Source: Agarivorans sp050870875 (lineage in GTDB: Bacteria; Pseudomonadota; Gammaproteobacteria; Enterobacterales; Celerinatantimonadaceae). Taken from it: 64,000 bases of DNA. Both the position numbers and the translations under genes were made by a program. The stretch spans positions 2,108,001 to 2,172,000 of the forward strand of contig NZ_CP194041.2 in the NCBI RefSeq assembly GCF_050870875.2, written 5' to 3'. Positions 8,319-16,660 of the stretch are shown piece after piece. The notes beneath the pieces were generated by a model. That model was not told where the DNA came from. It was given only the letters and a program-made list of their open reading frames with translations, and searched no databases. Position 1 is the first letter of the stretch; every line of letters starts with the position of its first letter.

Positions 8319-8924
8319 GTGTCATCTGATGATTGGTATAGAAATAAAGATTGGAACGAATCAATCGAAGAGAATTTCTATTCGAAGTTAAAGCGAGCTA
8401 GATCACAAAGGGATCAGTATTTGGTGATTCAAGCTCTAACCTTGACTGACAAGCACCCAAAGGTGTCACTCCGATTAGTTGATGAGTACTTCGAATCAAG
8501 AAAAGAGAAATATGATGACGTCCGTGCTTTGTTAGCAAAGTCTAATGCTTTTATCGCGCTAGGTGATTTAGAAGGGTGTTTGGCTACTTACAAAAAAGTA
8601 CTGCAGAGAGAGCGAGAATTCCCTAACCACCAAACAGGGGTGTATCTTGATTATCCGTATTTGGTGGCAATGCAAAGAATAGAGCATGAGTTTGTCGGCG
8701 CGCTCGATGTTCTAGATGAACATATTGATAGGCTCACGTTTCCACTTGATTATTTTAAGTGGCATGCTTCTAAAGCATTAATCAATAATGATGGTGCTGA
8801 AGCGAAAAAAGCACTGGATTCGGCCAAAGTAAAAAGATCCGGGTTTCGTTTTCATCAAGACGTTGGATTGGTGGGTAAAGAGCATGAAAAAGCGATCAAG
8901 CAGTTGTGCAAAATCAGCACGTAA
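8319..8924 (+). CDS. TPR-like hypothetical protein in an integron-type cassette
   Basis: A 201-residue protein with an AAGGAG ribosome site before a GTG start; the following residues SSDDWYRNKDWN are polar. The middle shows helix-pair repeats resembling tetratricopeptides (ALLAKSNAFIALGDLEGCLATYKKVL; ALDVLDEHIDRL; WHASKALINNDGAEAKKALDSAK). Function unknown; such proteins usually mediate protein contacts. The stop codon lies inside the R'' box of an attC site, and the gene is oriented like a mobile gene cassette. No signal peptide or membrane segment. Confidence 0.65.
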   Translation: MSSDDWYRNKDWNESIEENFYSKLKRARSQRDQYLVIQALTLTDKHPKVSLRLVDEYFESRKEKYDDVRALLAKSNAFIALGDLEGCLATYKKVLQREREFPNHQTGVYLDYPYLVAMQRIEHEFVGALDVLDEHIDRLTFPLDYFKWHASKALINNDGAEAKKALDSAKVKRSGFRFHQDVGLVGKEHEKAIKQLCKIST

Positions 8925-9011
8925 CAAAACAATCAACCGGACTCTGCTAAGCGTGGTTCGCTTTGCTCACAATACCACGCTTAGCTCCGCTCGGTTATTG
9001 TGGCGTTAGTT
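8919..9011 (+). repeat. Integron attC recombination site
   Basis: A 93-bp imperfect palindrome starting at the stop codon of the previous gene. The left arm ACAATCAACCG and the complement of the right arm ACAATAACCG pair with one unpaired base, the extrahelical feature of attC. Inner arms GCTAAGCGTGGT pair perfectly. The site ends in GCGTTAGTT, where GTTAGTT fits the R' consensus GTTRRRY. Confidence 0.85.
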
Positions 9012-9028
9012 GTTCATGGAATTTCATA

Positions 9029-9394
9029 ATGAGTAGTTTGACTAAAAATATGGAACAGTTGTTAGTATCTCTTCCTAATGATTACCAAAAAGCACTATTG
9101 AGTGATGCAACTTGGGAACTGGACTTTAAAAACGAAGAAAAGTATTGGTATTCACCATTCATTTTATGGGGCAAAGATGAAGTTGAAAATTACCAACCAG
9201 ATTATGATTCCGACTTTTCATCACTCCTAGCAATTGGTTCAAATGGTGGAGGAGAAACATACTTTCTAAATATGAGTGATAACTCTATCAACGTATGTGA
9301 TCTTATTGTAGGAATAGACTCGCTCGAAAGGGTTGCTGCTAATTATACAGAACTGCTTTCTTTGCTTTCTGATAACTCGGGTCAAAACAACTAA
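9029..9394 (+). CDS. SMI1/KNR4 (SUKH)-like immunity protein in a gene cassette
   Basis: A 121-residue acidic protein. YQKALLSDATWELDF..W.SPFILWGKDEVENY, followed by DFSSLLAIGSNGGGETYFLNM and VCDLIVGIDSLERVAANYTELLSLL, follows the SUKH pattern in which a GSNGGGE-like turn and an acidic surface are conserved. SUKH proteins are common immunity proteins against contact-dependent toxins. The start is placed at the ATG 24 bases after the upstream attC core, typical for cassettes; a longer frame to 8963 runs back through the attC. The stop (AACTAAC) forms the R'' box of the next attC, which is interrupted by the IS110 element. No toxin gene is next to it, so it may be an orphan immunity gene. Confidence 0.65.
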   Translation: MSSLTKNMEQLLVSLPNDYQKALLSDATWELDFKNEEKYWYSPFILWGKDEVENYQPDYDSDFSSLLAIGSNGGGETYFLNMSDNSINVCDLIVGIDSLERVAANYTELLSLLSDNSGQNN

Positions 9395-9422
9395 CAAACG
9401 ACTATGGTGTCAATAAGTTAGA

Positions 9423-10373
9423 TTAAATTATTTTTGCATCCCATAAGGCGCCATCTCGTAGCATTGAGTTTAGGATGGTTACCATCTTTCTTACGCATGC
9501 AATGATGGCTACTTTTTTAGGTTTCCCTTCAGCTAAAAGCCTCTGATATGTGCTCTTAAAAATGGGGTTACATTGGATGGCTGACATCATGGCCATGTAT
9601 AAAACGGTTCTTACTTGAGCTCGTCCCCCTTGAATTTTTCTGAGCCCTTTATAGCGGCCACTTTCTCGGTTCATTGGGGCCACTCCGACGAGAGATGAGG
9701 CTTGTTTATTGGTTATTAACCCTAACTCTGGAAGGTTACTAATGATAGACGCCGCTGCAATTTTCCCTATTCCTGGCATGCTTTGTAATATCTCATTCTT
9801 GGCTTGATACTCAGGGTTACTTTCAATTAGCTTGATAATCTTGCTTTCAATTTTCTCTATCTGATTTTTAAACGCAGTTAAAATAGGTTTAATCGTCAGA
9901 ATGAGTTGCGAGGGCATAATTTTCATGCGATTTTTTTCCATTGTTTGCATCGAAAGAAGCTGGTTTCTTCGGATGACTAAATCTGCCATGAGTCGCATAG
10001 AATCTGGCTTTAGTGTCGTTAAATTGGGCTTTATAGCTTCGGCGTAGTGCGCGATAAGTTTTGCGTCAAGTTTGTCTGTTTTAGCCCTCTGCCCGATAGC
10101 GCCTGCAAAACGTCTTACATGAACAGGGTTGGCTATTACATACGGTAGTTTGGCATTGTGACAAGCTATAATAAAAGGCATTTCTAATCGACCTGTAGCT
10201 TCAATCACGACTCGTAATGGCGTGTGTTTTTGAATGATTTTTATGGCTTGCTTGATACCTTTATCATCGTTGGAGACAGTGAAGAAAATGTCGAGGGGTC
10301 TAATATAAACATCAAGTTGTTCTTTACCTGTATCGACACCGACGTTAATACATTTATTTGTTACTGTATTCAT
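9423..10373 (-). CDS. IS110-family transposase (DEDD type)
   Basis: A 316-residue protein. The N-terminal RuvC-like domain shows NVGVDTGKEQLDVY, VVIEATG and AKTDKLDAKLIAHYAE, supplying the DEDD residues. The C-terminal Transposase_20 domain shows MPGIGKIAAASIISNLPE and the catalytic-serine region VAPMNRESGRYKG. IS110 enzymes insert without terminal inverted repeats, guided by a bridge RNA. Only about 30 bases separate its stop from the cassette stop at 9394, while a long non-coding stretch lies upstream (10374 onward), the IS110-type arrangement. It has entered just beyond an attC R'' box (CTAACAAACGAC at about 9392-9403). The ORF is intact and could be active. Confidence 0.93.
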   Translation of the reverse strand: MNTVTNKCINVGVDTGKEQLDVYIRPLDIFFTVSNDDKGIKQAIKIIQKHTPLRVVIEATGRLEMPFIIACHNAKLPYVIANPVHVRRFAGAIGQRAKTDKLDAKLIAHYAEAIKPNLTTLKPDSMRLMADLVIRRNQLLSMQTMEKNRMKIMPSQLILTIKPILTAFKNQIEKIESKIIKLIESNPEYQAKNEILQSMPGIGKIAAASIISNLPELGLITNKQASSLVGVAPMNRESGRYKGLRKIQGGRAQVRTVLYMAMMSAIQCNPIFKSTYQRLLAEGKPKKVAIIACVRKMVTILNSMLRDGALWDAKII

Positions 10374-10730
10374 AATAAGCTGACTCTATATTGCGTAATA
10401 CGGGTTCTAGACCCTGTAGACTATTCGAGTGTGGTGCTTGGAGTTCCACTTAATGCTCACGTTTGTTATCGGCCTTTGAAAGGAGCCTTAAGAATATCGA
10501 GCTATTAAATAGAAGCTTAAGTTGCTGCTTAAGCCTGAGTCTCACTTTACTCATATTTCTTAATAATTATCCATACAATAAGAATAGGTGTCGCGTAGCC
10601 GCCACCTTATTCGGGTGTTGAACAAGCCCGATGCTCCCTTCTATAGTAAATAACGGTATTGATGTTGGCGGGGCCAAGGCCTTGTTACTTTTTACAAGGC
10701 GAGTTTGGCTAAGACTGGGTGAATGGCGTT
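10374..10730 (-). other. IS110 upstream non-coding region (bridge RNA candidate) and attC remnant
   Basis: No gene is supported. Being upstream of an IS110 transposase, it should contain the element's left end and bridge RNA. Structured parts include GCTTAAG-TTGCTG-CTTAAGC (about 10511-10530) and GCCTTGT-TACTTTTT-ACAAGGC (about 10679-10701). GGCGTTAAGCC at about 10727-10737 resembles an attC R' box and may be the far side of the interrupted cassette site. The element's right boundary is not defined. Confidence 0.4.
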
Positions 10731-10830
10731 AAGCCTTTGCCTGTCATACATGGTGCTAAGCTGTTATTTTTTGTATGTATTCATCCTCATGTTAAGCCCT
10801 GCCATTCTCCTTATCCTGTTCGCCTTTCGG

Positions 10831-11871
10831 CTAGCTCGTTCGACTCACGCCTGTGCAGTGCATGGGGTGCTGGCAGCAAGGGCATGGCCGGGTCGCGCTG
10901 TGGTTGTCGGTTTGGAGCGCGGCGAGGTTCACGCGTTGCGGCACTCGCAGGAGTAACTGAATGCGCCGCAATATGTGTTTGGCGTTGCCCCGTAAAAAAC
11001 CATAATCTCTCACCCGCTGTAATCCCTTGGGCAATACATGCGCCAAGATAAGCCTTAAGAACCTTAAGGTAGGCAAGGTGCGGATTTTGGTGGTGTGGCT
11101 TTGGCTATCTAGATACCTAAAACTCACTTGGTCATTATCGGTACTGATGATGTCGTTATCGGATAAGATCCCGCGATACAAGTAGCGAGATAAGTACTGT
11201 AGCGCGGGCAGCCCAAAACCTACGTTGCGACAATCGACCACCCATTTGGTGGGGATATGCGGGGGCAACTTGATGTTTGGGTGTTGATTGAGCGCATCTA
11301 GCATTCTCCCTCGCCATACCTTGGCCAGCGCAAAGGCGTTAAACAAGTACTTCTTGTTGCAGTGATGCCACTGCTGCTTCGCACGGTGATAGCGCCCACC
11401 GGCCACCAATACATGTAAGTGGGGATGCAGATTACGCTGGCGGCTATGGGTATGCAGTACGGCGGTAAACCCTAATTCCCCCTGGTTCTGGCGTTTGGCA
11501 AAGTCCTTTAACAGGCTTGATACCACCTTGAACATGATTTGGTATAAGGCTTTAGGCTGCACGCGGGCTAAAGCCCTTAGCTCATGAGGCAGGGTGAAGG
11601 TCACCATAAAGTAAGTCGTGGGTAGCAGCTTGTGTTGTTGGCGAGTTAACCAGCCAGTGGTGCAATGGTGTTGGCACTGCGGGCAATGCCTATGGCCGCA
11701 AGACAGCGTCAATTGGTCTTGATGCGGGCAATGTTCACACTGCCAAAGGCTGTGACCTTGTTGCTCAGTTTTACAACGCAGCATGGCATACATTGCCCGT
11801 TTAGCATCCGCCCTTAAAAGCGGTGCAAGCTCGGCCTCATGTTGGTGAAGTAAATCAATAAAGGTGCTCAT
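10831..11871 (-). CDS. IS91-family (Y2 HUH) transposase
   Basis: About 346 residues starting MSTFIDLLHQHEAELAP; the ATG overlaps the stop of the upstream recombinase gene. Features: zinc-binding CEHCPHQDQLTLSCGHRHCP..QC, FMVTFTLPHELR, and the HUH motif HLHPHLHVLVAGG-like NLHPHLHVLVAGG, followed by a YLSRYLYRG tyrosine region. IS91 enzymes move by rolling-circle, one-ended transposition. The ORF ends with a Cys-rich tail (CPCCQHPMHC). This is the second gene of a tyrosine-recombinase/Y2-transposase element. Confidence 0.9.
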   Translation of the reverse strand: MSTFIDLLHQHEAELAPLLRADAKRAMYAMLRCKTEQQGHSLWQCEHCPHQDQLTLSCGHRHCPQCQHHCTTGWLTRQQHKLLPTTYFMVTFTLPHELRALARVQPKALYQIMFKVVSSLLKDFAKRQNQGELGFTAVLHTHSRQRNLHPHLHVLVAGGRYHRAKQQWHHCNKKYLFNAFALAKVWRGRMLDALNQHPNIKLPPHIPTKWVVDCRNVGFGLPALQYLSRYLYRGILSDNDIISTDNDQVSFRYLDSQSHTTKIRTLPTLRFLRLILAHVLPKGLQRVRDYGFLRGNAKHILRRIQLLLRVPQRVNLAALQTDNHSATRPCPCCQHPMHCTGVSRTS

Positions 11872-12238
11872 GGTTACGGCCACATGAGAGTGAGAGAGTC
11901 AGTGAGTTTATTCACTGCCTTTACGGCATCTAATTGCTTCACTTGGGTCAACTGGGTATAACGTGCAGTGGTATTTAAACTGGCGTGTCCCAGCAAGTGT
12001 TGCAAGGAGCGTAAATCCAAGCCTTGTTCAAGCAGATGGGTGGCATAACAATGGCGCAGCGAATGCGGGCTAATGGTTTTATGAATACCGCAATCGCGCA
12101 ATACCCGCTTCAAGGCTTTTTGTACGCCGCCTTTATCCATAGGCACATCCACCTGTTTACCTTGGCGTGGAAACAGCAGACGAGCATGGCGATGGCTTTG
12201 CCAATGGTGACGTAAAACCTGAAGGGTGCGATGTGGCA

Positions 12239-13477
12239 CAGGGTGAGATCGCGAACGTTTTTTGAGCAAGCACAAGCTATTTGACCTGACGTTCGCGCTG
12301 TGATCTTATACTCCCTTTTTCGGGAGCCCTCCATGACCATCGACGTATTTTTTGAGCATTTCGCCAGCATTAAAGATCCTCGCCAAAGCGCTAAAGTAAG
12401 CTATCCGCTGTTCGATGTGATGTTCCTTACCGTATGTGCAACTATTGGCGGAGCCAAAGGTTGGGAGGATATCGAAGATTTTGGTGAAGCCCACTTCAAC
12501 TGGTTACGTGAAAAGGGCCTGTTTGCTTCAGGCCTACCAGTACACGATACCATTGCTCGGTTGATTTCACGGCTTGACCCATCGCAGTTTCAGCAGTGCT
12601 TCAGCAAGTGGATGTTAGCGGTGAGTGAGCAAACCGGTGGGCAGCTAATCGCAGTAGACGGCAAGGTGCTCCGCAGCTCCTACAGTCGGGATGACCGCAA
12701 GTCTACGATACACATGGTCAGCGCGTTTGCCACCGCCAATGGTGTCGTAATGGGGCAAGTAAAAACCGATGCTAAATCCAACGAAATTACCGCTATCCCA
12801 GAGCTGCTCAATGCACTAGAGCTCAAGGGGGCGCTTGTATCGATAGATGCCATGGGTTGCCAAACCAATATCGCAAAAACCATAACAGACAGAAAAGCGG
12901 ATTACTTGCTGGCAGTAAAAGGTAATCAAGAGTCACTCTATAACGCTGTGCAAGCTCAACTGAACCCCGTAATTGATGACCCCATTGTATGTATAGAGAA
13001 AGGCCGAGGCCGCAAGGAGGCGAGAGCCTATGCGGTGCTGCCTGCCAACGAGCTGGCGAAAGAGTTCGCGCATTGGCCCGGGCTGAAAACGCTCGGTGTT
13101 GCAATGGGTTATCGCATGGCAGCTAACGGCAAAGAGTCGCTAGAGTACCGCTACTACATCAGCTCGGCAGAGTTGAACAAAGAACAATTCGCTGATGCAG
13201 TGCGAGGCCATTGGGGTATCGAAAACAGCCTTCACTGGGTGCTTGATACATCGTTCAACGAAGATGACTGCCAAATCTACCGAGAGAACGCTGCTGAGCT
13301 TTTGGCGATTATCCGCCATATAGCACTGAACCTGCTGCGACAGGAAAAGGGTAAAAAGGCCAGTATCAGACGTAAGCAAAATATCGCGGCAATGAATACG
13401 ACTTACCTTGAACAGGTGCTATCGGCAGGGTTCTCGCGGGATGAGAGCAAAAAGTAACCATTCACGCTCTCACCCTG
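12239..13477 (+). mobile_element. ISAs1-family insertion sequence with 10-bp target duplication
   Basis: 1,239 bp. The terminal inverted repeats begin CAGGGTGAGA on both ends (left CAGGGTGAGATCGCGAACG, right complement CAGGGTGAGAGCGTGAATG). It is flanked by a perfect 10-bp duplication, CGATGTGGCA at 12229-12238 and 13478-13487. Clean duplication and an intact ORF suggest a recent insertion. Confidence 0.95.
12333..13457 (+). CDS. ISAs1-family DDE transposase
   Basis: A 374-residue protein starting MTIDVFFEHFASIKDPRQ, with GGGAG upstream; the longer reading to 12300 has no support. The N-terminal DDE_Tnp_1-associated domain covers FFEHFASIKDPRQSAKVSYPLFDVMF. Next come IAVDGKVLRSS (first Asp), VSIDAMGCQ (second Asp) and the C-terminal YYISSAELNKEQFADAVRGHWGIENSLHWVLDTSFNEDD with the Glu. 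It is full length with no disabling changes, nested inside the recombinase of the IS91-like element. Confidence 0.95.
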   Translation: MTIDVFFEHFASIKDPRQSAKVSYPLFDVMFLTVCATIGGAKGWEDIEDFGEAHFNWLREKGLFASGLPVHDTIARLISRLDPSQFQQCFSKWMLAVSEQTGGQLIAVDGKVLRSSYSRDDRKSTIHMVSAFATANGVVMGQVKTDAKSNEITAIPELLNALELKGALVSIDAMGCQTNIAKTITDRKADYLLAVKGNQESLYNAVQAQLNPVIDDPIVCIEKGRGRKEARAYAVLPANELAKEFAHWPGLKTLGVAMGYRMAANGKESLEYRYYISSAELNKEQFADAVRGHWGIENSLHWVLDTSFNEDDCQIYRENAAELLAIIRHIALNLLRQEKGKKASIRRKQNIAAMNTTYLEQVLSAGFSRDESKK

Positions 13478-14093
13478 CGATGTGGCATGGGCACGAAGCG
13501 GTCTTTACCGCCTTTAGCATCCCGCACATGGATTTGCATGGCCTGACTATCAATATCATGAATGCTTAAGTGTAAGCCCTCGCTCAAGCGCAGCCCCATG
13601 GAATACAACACCAAGAAGAAGACTTGATAGCGGGGTTGCGACGTCATGCTAATCACGAAGCCGACTTGCGCAGGGCTTAAGATATCGGGTAAGCGCTTCA
13701 CTTGAGGAGGCTTTACAATGTTTAACCACTGCCATTGTTTCTCGAGGGTGTAGTGATAAAAAAATTGCAAGCCATTGCGGTCTAGCTTCACGGGCTCCAA
13801 GAATGGCTGCTAATCAGTTGAGCAAAATAGGCCTTTAAATCAGCGGTGCTTAAGGTATCGGGGGAGCGGTCAAAGTGGGCAGAAATCCGACGTACCGCAC
13901 GCGAGTACGCATCAATGGTGGCTGGTCGTTTCCCTTGTAAGGTTAAATTGGTAAGGTGTTGTTTATATAAGACATGATAACGATGTTGTTGGGTAGGGTT
14001 CATGCTGCATACTCCGATTCATCACGACCGATTGGCCGTGTCACATTGAGTATGAGATATCAGGTGCTATGCACTCTGCCGCAGAGCGGCTTC

Positions 14094-14194
14094 GTTCAAC
14101 AAGAGCTTTAAGTCGGAATAAAAACAGTTGGCTACGTTTCGCTTCGCTCCACATTATAGCCAACTATTTTAGTCCGCTTAAGCTGGCGTTACAC
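14094..14194 (+). repeat. Integron attC recombination site
   Basis: A 101-bp imperfect palindrome from R'' GTTCAAC to R' GTTACAC. Left arm AGCTTTAAGTCGGAATAAAA pairs with the complement of the right arm, AGCTTAAGCGGACTAAAA, with small offsets, and the inner AGTTGGCTA arms match exactly. The DUF2971 cassette begins 24 bp later. The IS91-like element stops immediately to its left; IS91 enzymes target GAAC/GTTC, and the site starts with GTTC. Confidence 0.85.
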
Positions 14195-14217
14195 CACTTC
14201 AATCAGAGTAACTTTCT

Positions 14218-15660
14218 ATGAGCAATGAGTTTTACAGGTTTAGACGTATTAGTAGTTTAATTGGTGAGTTTGAAGAGTTAAAGAATCAAAGTATTTACTT
14301 TGCTGAGCCTGAATCATTAAATGACCCTATGGAAGGGTTTCGGGATATGTACTGGAGTGGGGACTACATCGTTTGGAAAAACTTATTTAAGCATTACCTA
14401 TTATGCCTAGAAAGGCTCTGTTCGCAATTGTTAATCTCAGGAGAAGAGCATCCTATATCAAAAGATGATATGCCAATATTCTGCGGTGAAGAAGATTTCC
14501 CAACTCCAATGTATAAAGAACTATTCAATGAAATATTACTTAGTTTCTTTGAAAATAAGAATCTTATAACTCTTATAAAGTCTATATCTGAAAGAACATC
14601 GCCTGTTAGAAGGGATGAACTATTTTTCTATCTGAGTAACACTCATAGTTTCGCACTTGAGGTAATCTACGATAAATATGAATCTAAAGGTTTAATTCCC
14701 AAGAGAGACATAAAGAATTCAGAGGCAGGAAAAATAATAGAAGATTTAGTTTCGAGCGACTTCATTGGAATGCTTGAAAAAAGCATGTTTGAAAATAATG
14801 GAGACGAGAAAATTGTCAGTGCAGTATTCTCAGCACAAAAACATTCTCATTCTCAAATGGATCTGATTTATCGTCATAACGGCAATGTCGATAATGATAT
14901 GAAGAATAGAAACTTAGTGGTCATTGAATTCTCCGATGAATATATCTCTCAACTTGAAAAACTTGTTTTTCCTGAATGGTATACCGCCTGTTTTATGTCT
15001 GAATGTAAAAGCTCATCTGTTTGGGGGCATTATGGGGATAATCATTCTGGTGCATGTTTAATATTTAATGCGGAAGTTATTGCTGAAAAAAAATATTTAA
15101 GTATGAAAGGAAGAAATGGTTGTAGTTCGTCATCTGGTGCAACTTATGGATTTGCTAACCGAGAGTTTTATGAAGTTGACTATAAAGAAGGTTATGGCCA
15201 AATAGATTTTTTCAGAATGCTTGGTCGTTTACCTGTACCAAAGCTTAATTCTATGTGGTATTCATTAGATGGTAAAGTTAGCAAGTGTGCTGATGATATG
15301 ATTAACGCGGAAGATCAGTGGAGAGAGAATTATTGGAACAATTTTTATAGGGATATAACAATAAAATCCAAAGATTGGGAATACGAAAATGAACACCGAC
15401 TAATACTAACTAATATGCTGGGGAGCTTCTCAGAGCCAAAAGATCGGTCTTTAAATTATGACTTTCAGTCATTAAAGGGGATCATATTTGGAATTAAAAC
15501 GAAAACAGAAGATAAGTTAGAAATTATAAAAATAATTGAAAACAAATGCCGAGAAATTGGTAGAACTGATTTTAAATTTTATCAGGCTCATTACTCATCA
15601 GTAGAGAAATGTGTTAATTATTCTGAAATGGGGCTACTTAAATATAAATCAGTGGTGTAA
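14218..15660 (+). CDS. DUF2971 protein in a gene cassette
   Basis: A 480-residue AT-rich gene product. The opening FYRFRRISSLIGEFEELKNQSIYFAEPESLNDPMEGF is the classic DUF2971 start. WYTACFMSECKSSSVWGHYGDNHSGACLIF and the later WEYENEHRLIL are also diagnostic. The family occurs often in defence islands and cassettes, but its biochemical role is not established. It is longer than usual (250-350), because of an insert around residues 60-230. The gene starts 24 bp after an attC site and ends where a group II intron tail abuts the stop codon. Its base composition is lower in G+C than the flanking core genes, pointing to transfer. Confidence 0.85.
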   Translation: MSNEFYRFRRISSLIGEFEELKNQSIYFAEPESLNDPMEGFRDMYWSGDYIVWKNLFKHYLLCLERLCSQLLISGEEHPISKDDMPIFCGEEDFPTPMYKELFNEILLSFFENKNLITLIKSISERTSPVRRDELFFYLSNTHSFALEVIYDKYESKGLIPKRDIKNSEAGKIIEDLVSSDFIGMLEKSMFENNGDEKIVSAVFSAQKHSHSQMDLIYRHNGNVDNDMKNRNLVVIEFSDEYISQLEKLVFPEWYTACFMSECKSSSVWGHYGDNHSGACLIFNAEVIAEKKYLSMKGRNGCSSSSGATYGFANREFYEVDYKEGYGQIDFFRMLGRLPVPKLNSMWYSLDGKVSKCADDMINAEDQWRENYWNNFYRDITIKSKDWEYENEHRLILTNMLGSFSEPKDRSLNYDFQSLKGIIFGIKTKTEDKLEIIKIIENKCREIGRTDFKFYQAHYSSVEKCVNYSEMGLLKYKSVV

Positions 15661-15738
15661 TCGGGTAGCCGGAGGAATCTAACCTCCAGCCCCCACAACA
15701 CCCTGCATGCGGCTCCGCACAGGGCGTTTCCTGAAAAC
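15661..15738 (-). mobile_element. Group II intron 3' end (domain V/VI-like), copy 1
   Basis: A 78-bp segment differing by one base from 23694-23771. Read on the minus strand, GCCCTGTGCGGAGCCGCATG folds with CAGGGTG (domain V-like), followed by GTGGGGGCTGGAGG, a loop, CCTCCGGCTACCCGA, which has the form of intron domain VI and the 3' splice end. The 3' exon side begins at the DUF2971 stop codon, where an attC R'' box would be. The intron body and its reverse transcriptase are missing. Confidence 0.5.
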
Positions 15739-15904
15739 GGTTAAAATACAACGGCCGATTAGCTCCTTTGCATTCCAATGATGGCTTCTGTTTTTGCGCC
15801 ATGACTCCTCAGTCCGGTCGGATACGGAGACAATGAGCTGCACAGGGTAATCCTCCCATTATTAACCGCATTTATTCGTAGAATTCATGCTGCCGTTTTT
15901 AGTG

Positions 15905-16013
15905 GTGGGAACCCTCCATTTGCAAGGTGTGGTCGTTGATGATTGTAGAACCATAACCATTGGGTCGCCCGACCTTGAACCTCTTCAAGTGTGTCAAACA
16001 AATACTTACTCAC
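15905..16013 (-). pseudogene. IS3-family transposase OrfB, C-terminal fragment
   Basis: The minus-strand reading SKYLFDTLEEVQGRATQWLW, continuing FYNHQRPHLANGGFPP, matches the end of the integrase-core domain of IS3-family OrfB, where WFYNHQRPH..LGG is conserved. Everything else of the element is gone. Confidence 0.7.
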
Positions 16014-16017
16014 TAAG

Positions 16018-16081
16018 CCAAACCTCATAGTACGGTTCTTAGGAGGGCGGCACTTGGTAACAAGTGTCGCCTATCCGACAA
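16018..16081 (+). mobile_element. Second group II intron-like 3' tail
   Basis: TACGGTTCTTAGGAGGGCGG, a CACTTG-GTAA-CAAGTG hairpin, then TCGCCTATCCGAC has the arrangement of the end of domain V (ACGGTTCT) followed by domain VI. It is in the opposite orientation to, and different from, the tail at 15661. Only the 3' end remains. Confidence 0.4.
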
Positions 16082-16464
16082 AAACGTGCTTCAGCGGTTG
16101 AACTAGGCGATTCATAAATACCTAATTATTAGTGCGGTGCAAGCGTTAGGAGAATTACATTTACCCTTACCAAAATACCTTTTTGGCAGGGCGGTGGGTT
16201 CATACAATAAAGTAATCTCTGATAAGTTGTAAGTTAATTTCTTTCATTCGTTTTAATCTAAATTGATGAAAGCAGAATTATGTCATCTTTTACTGCAATT
16301 CTATGCCAATATCATATGCAAAATGTTGGCTAATCGCTTGATTCTTAGCTACCCCATATGTCAACTTCAATTGCAAGCCACATATTCTATTACATTCCAT
16401 AAATTTCAATTGAATCAGTCGATTGCTTATATCACTTAGCTTAGTCTTTTTTGCGGCGTAGGCT

Positions 16465-16660
16465 ATACCAATAGCGTTTTGGAGCTTGGGCTGGCCTAAT
16501 GCCAATCGAACTCATTAATTGTTCATTCTTGTTAACCTAAATCAGCGCTAAATGTATGATGTATCTTGTAATTAGAGTCACTAGTTACTGCATTTCATGG
16601 CTGGTTATCGGCAGATTTACTCGGCGCAATAAGTTGATCATATAATGAATCAGATTGGTA
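16465..16660 (-). repeat. MITE-like dispersed repeat, copy B
   Basis: Inverted copy of the 152-318 repeat. Its outer ends are ATACCAAT (about 16463) and ATTGGTAT (about 16651), giving short terminal inverted repeats around roughly 190 bp without an ORF. The region from here to the MarR gene (17060) holds no gene. Confidence 0.6.

Larger units (their letters stand above)
11874..14003 (-). pseudogene. Tyrosine recombinase of the IS91-like element, split by an ISAs1-family insertion and frameshifted
   Basis: Two halves of one phage-integrase-type gene. The upstream half (14003 to 13478) encodes the SAM-like N-terminal domain (NLTLQGKRPATIDAYSRAVRR...) and the start of the catalytic domain with the first Arg (YSMGLRLSEGL). 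It has a one-base frameshift near 13796. The downstream half (12228 to 11874) carries HSLRHCYATHLLEQG, LQHLLGHASLNTTARYTQL and so the H-R-H-Y residues. The halves join in frame across the insertion as FVPMPHR-TLQVLRHHW. It is broken twice, so inactive. Such XerC/D-like recombinases commonly accompany this IS91 branch. Confidence 0.9.
15739..16464. other. Gene-free stretch with mobile-element debris
   Basis: No intact gene in about 730 bp. It contains an IS3 orfB fragment and a plus-strand intron tail (listed separately). CCCTTACCAAAATACCTTTTTGGCAGGG near 16165 is a hairpin. The small minus-strand ORF at 16290-16505 has no ribosome site or family match. Confidence 0.5.

Noticed and set aside
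16290..16505. Minus-strand frame of 71 residues (MALGQPKLQNAIGIAYAAKK...)
   Set aside because: No ribosome site, no family features, and it overlaps the MITE-like repeat edge; perhaps a degraded gene end, but not supportable.
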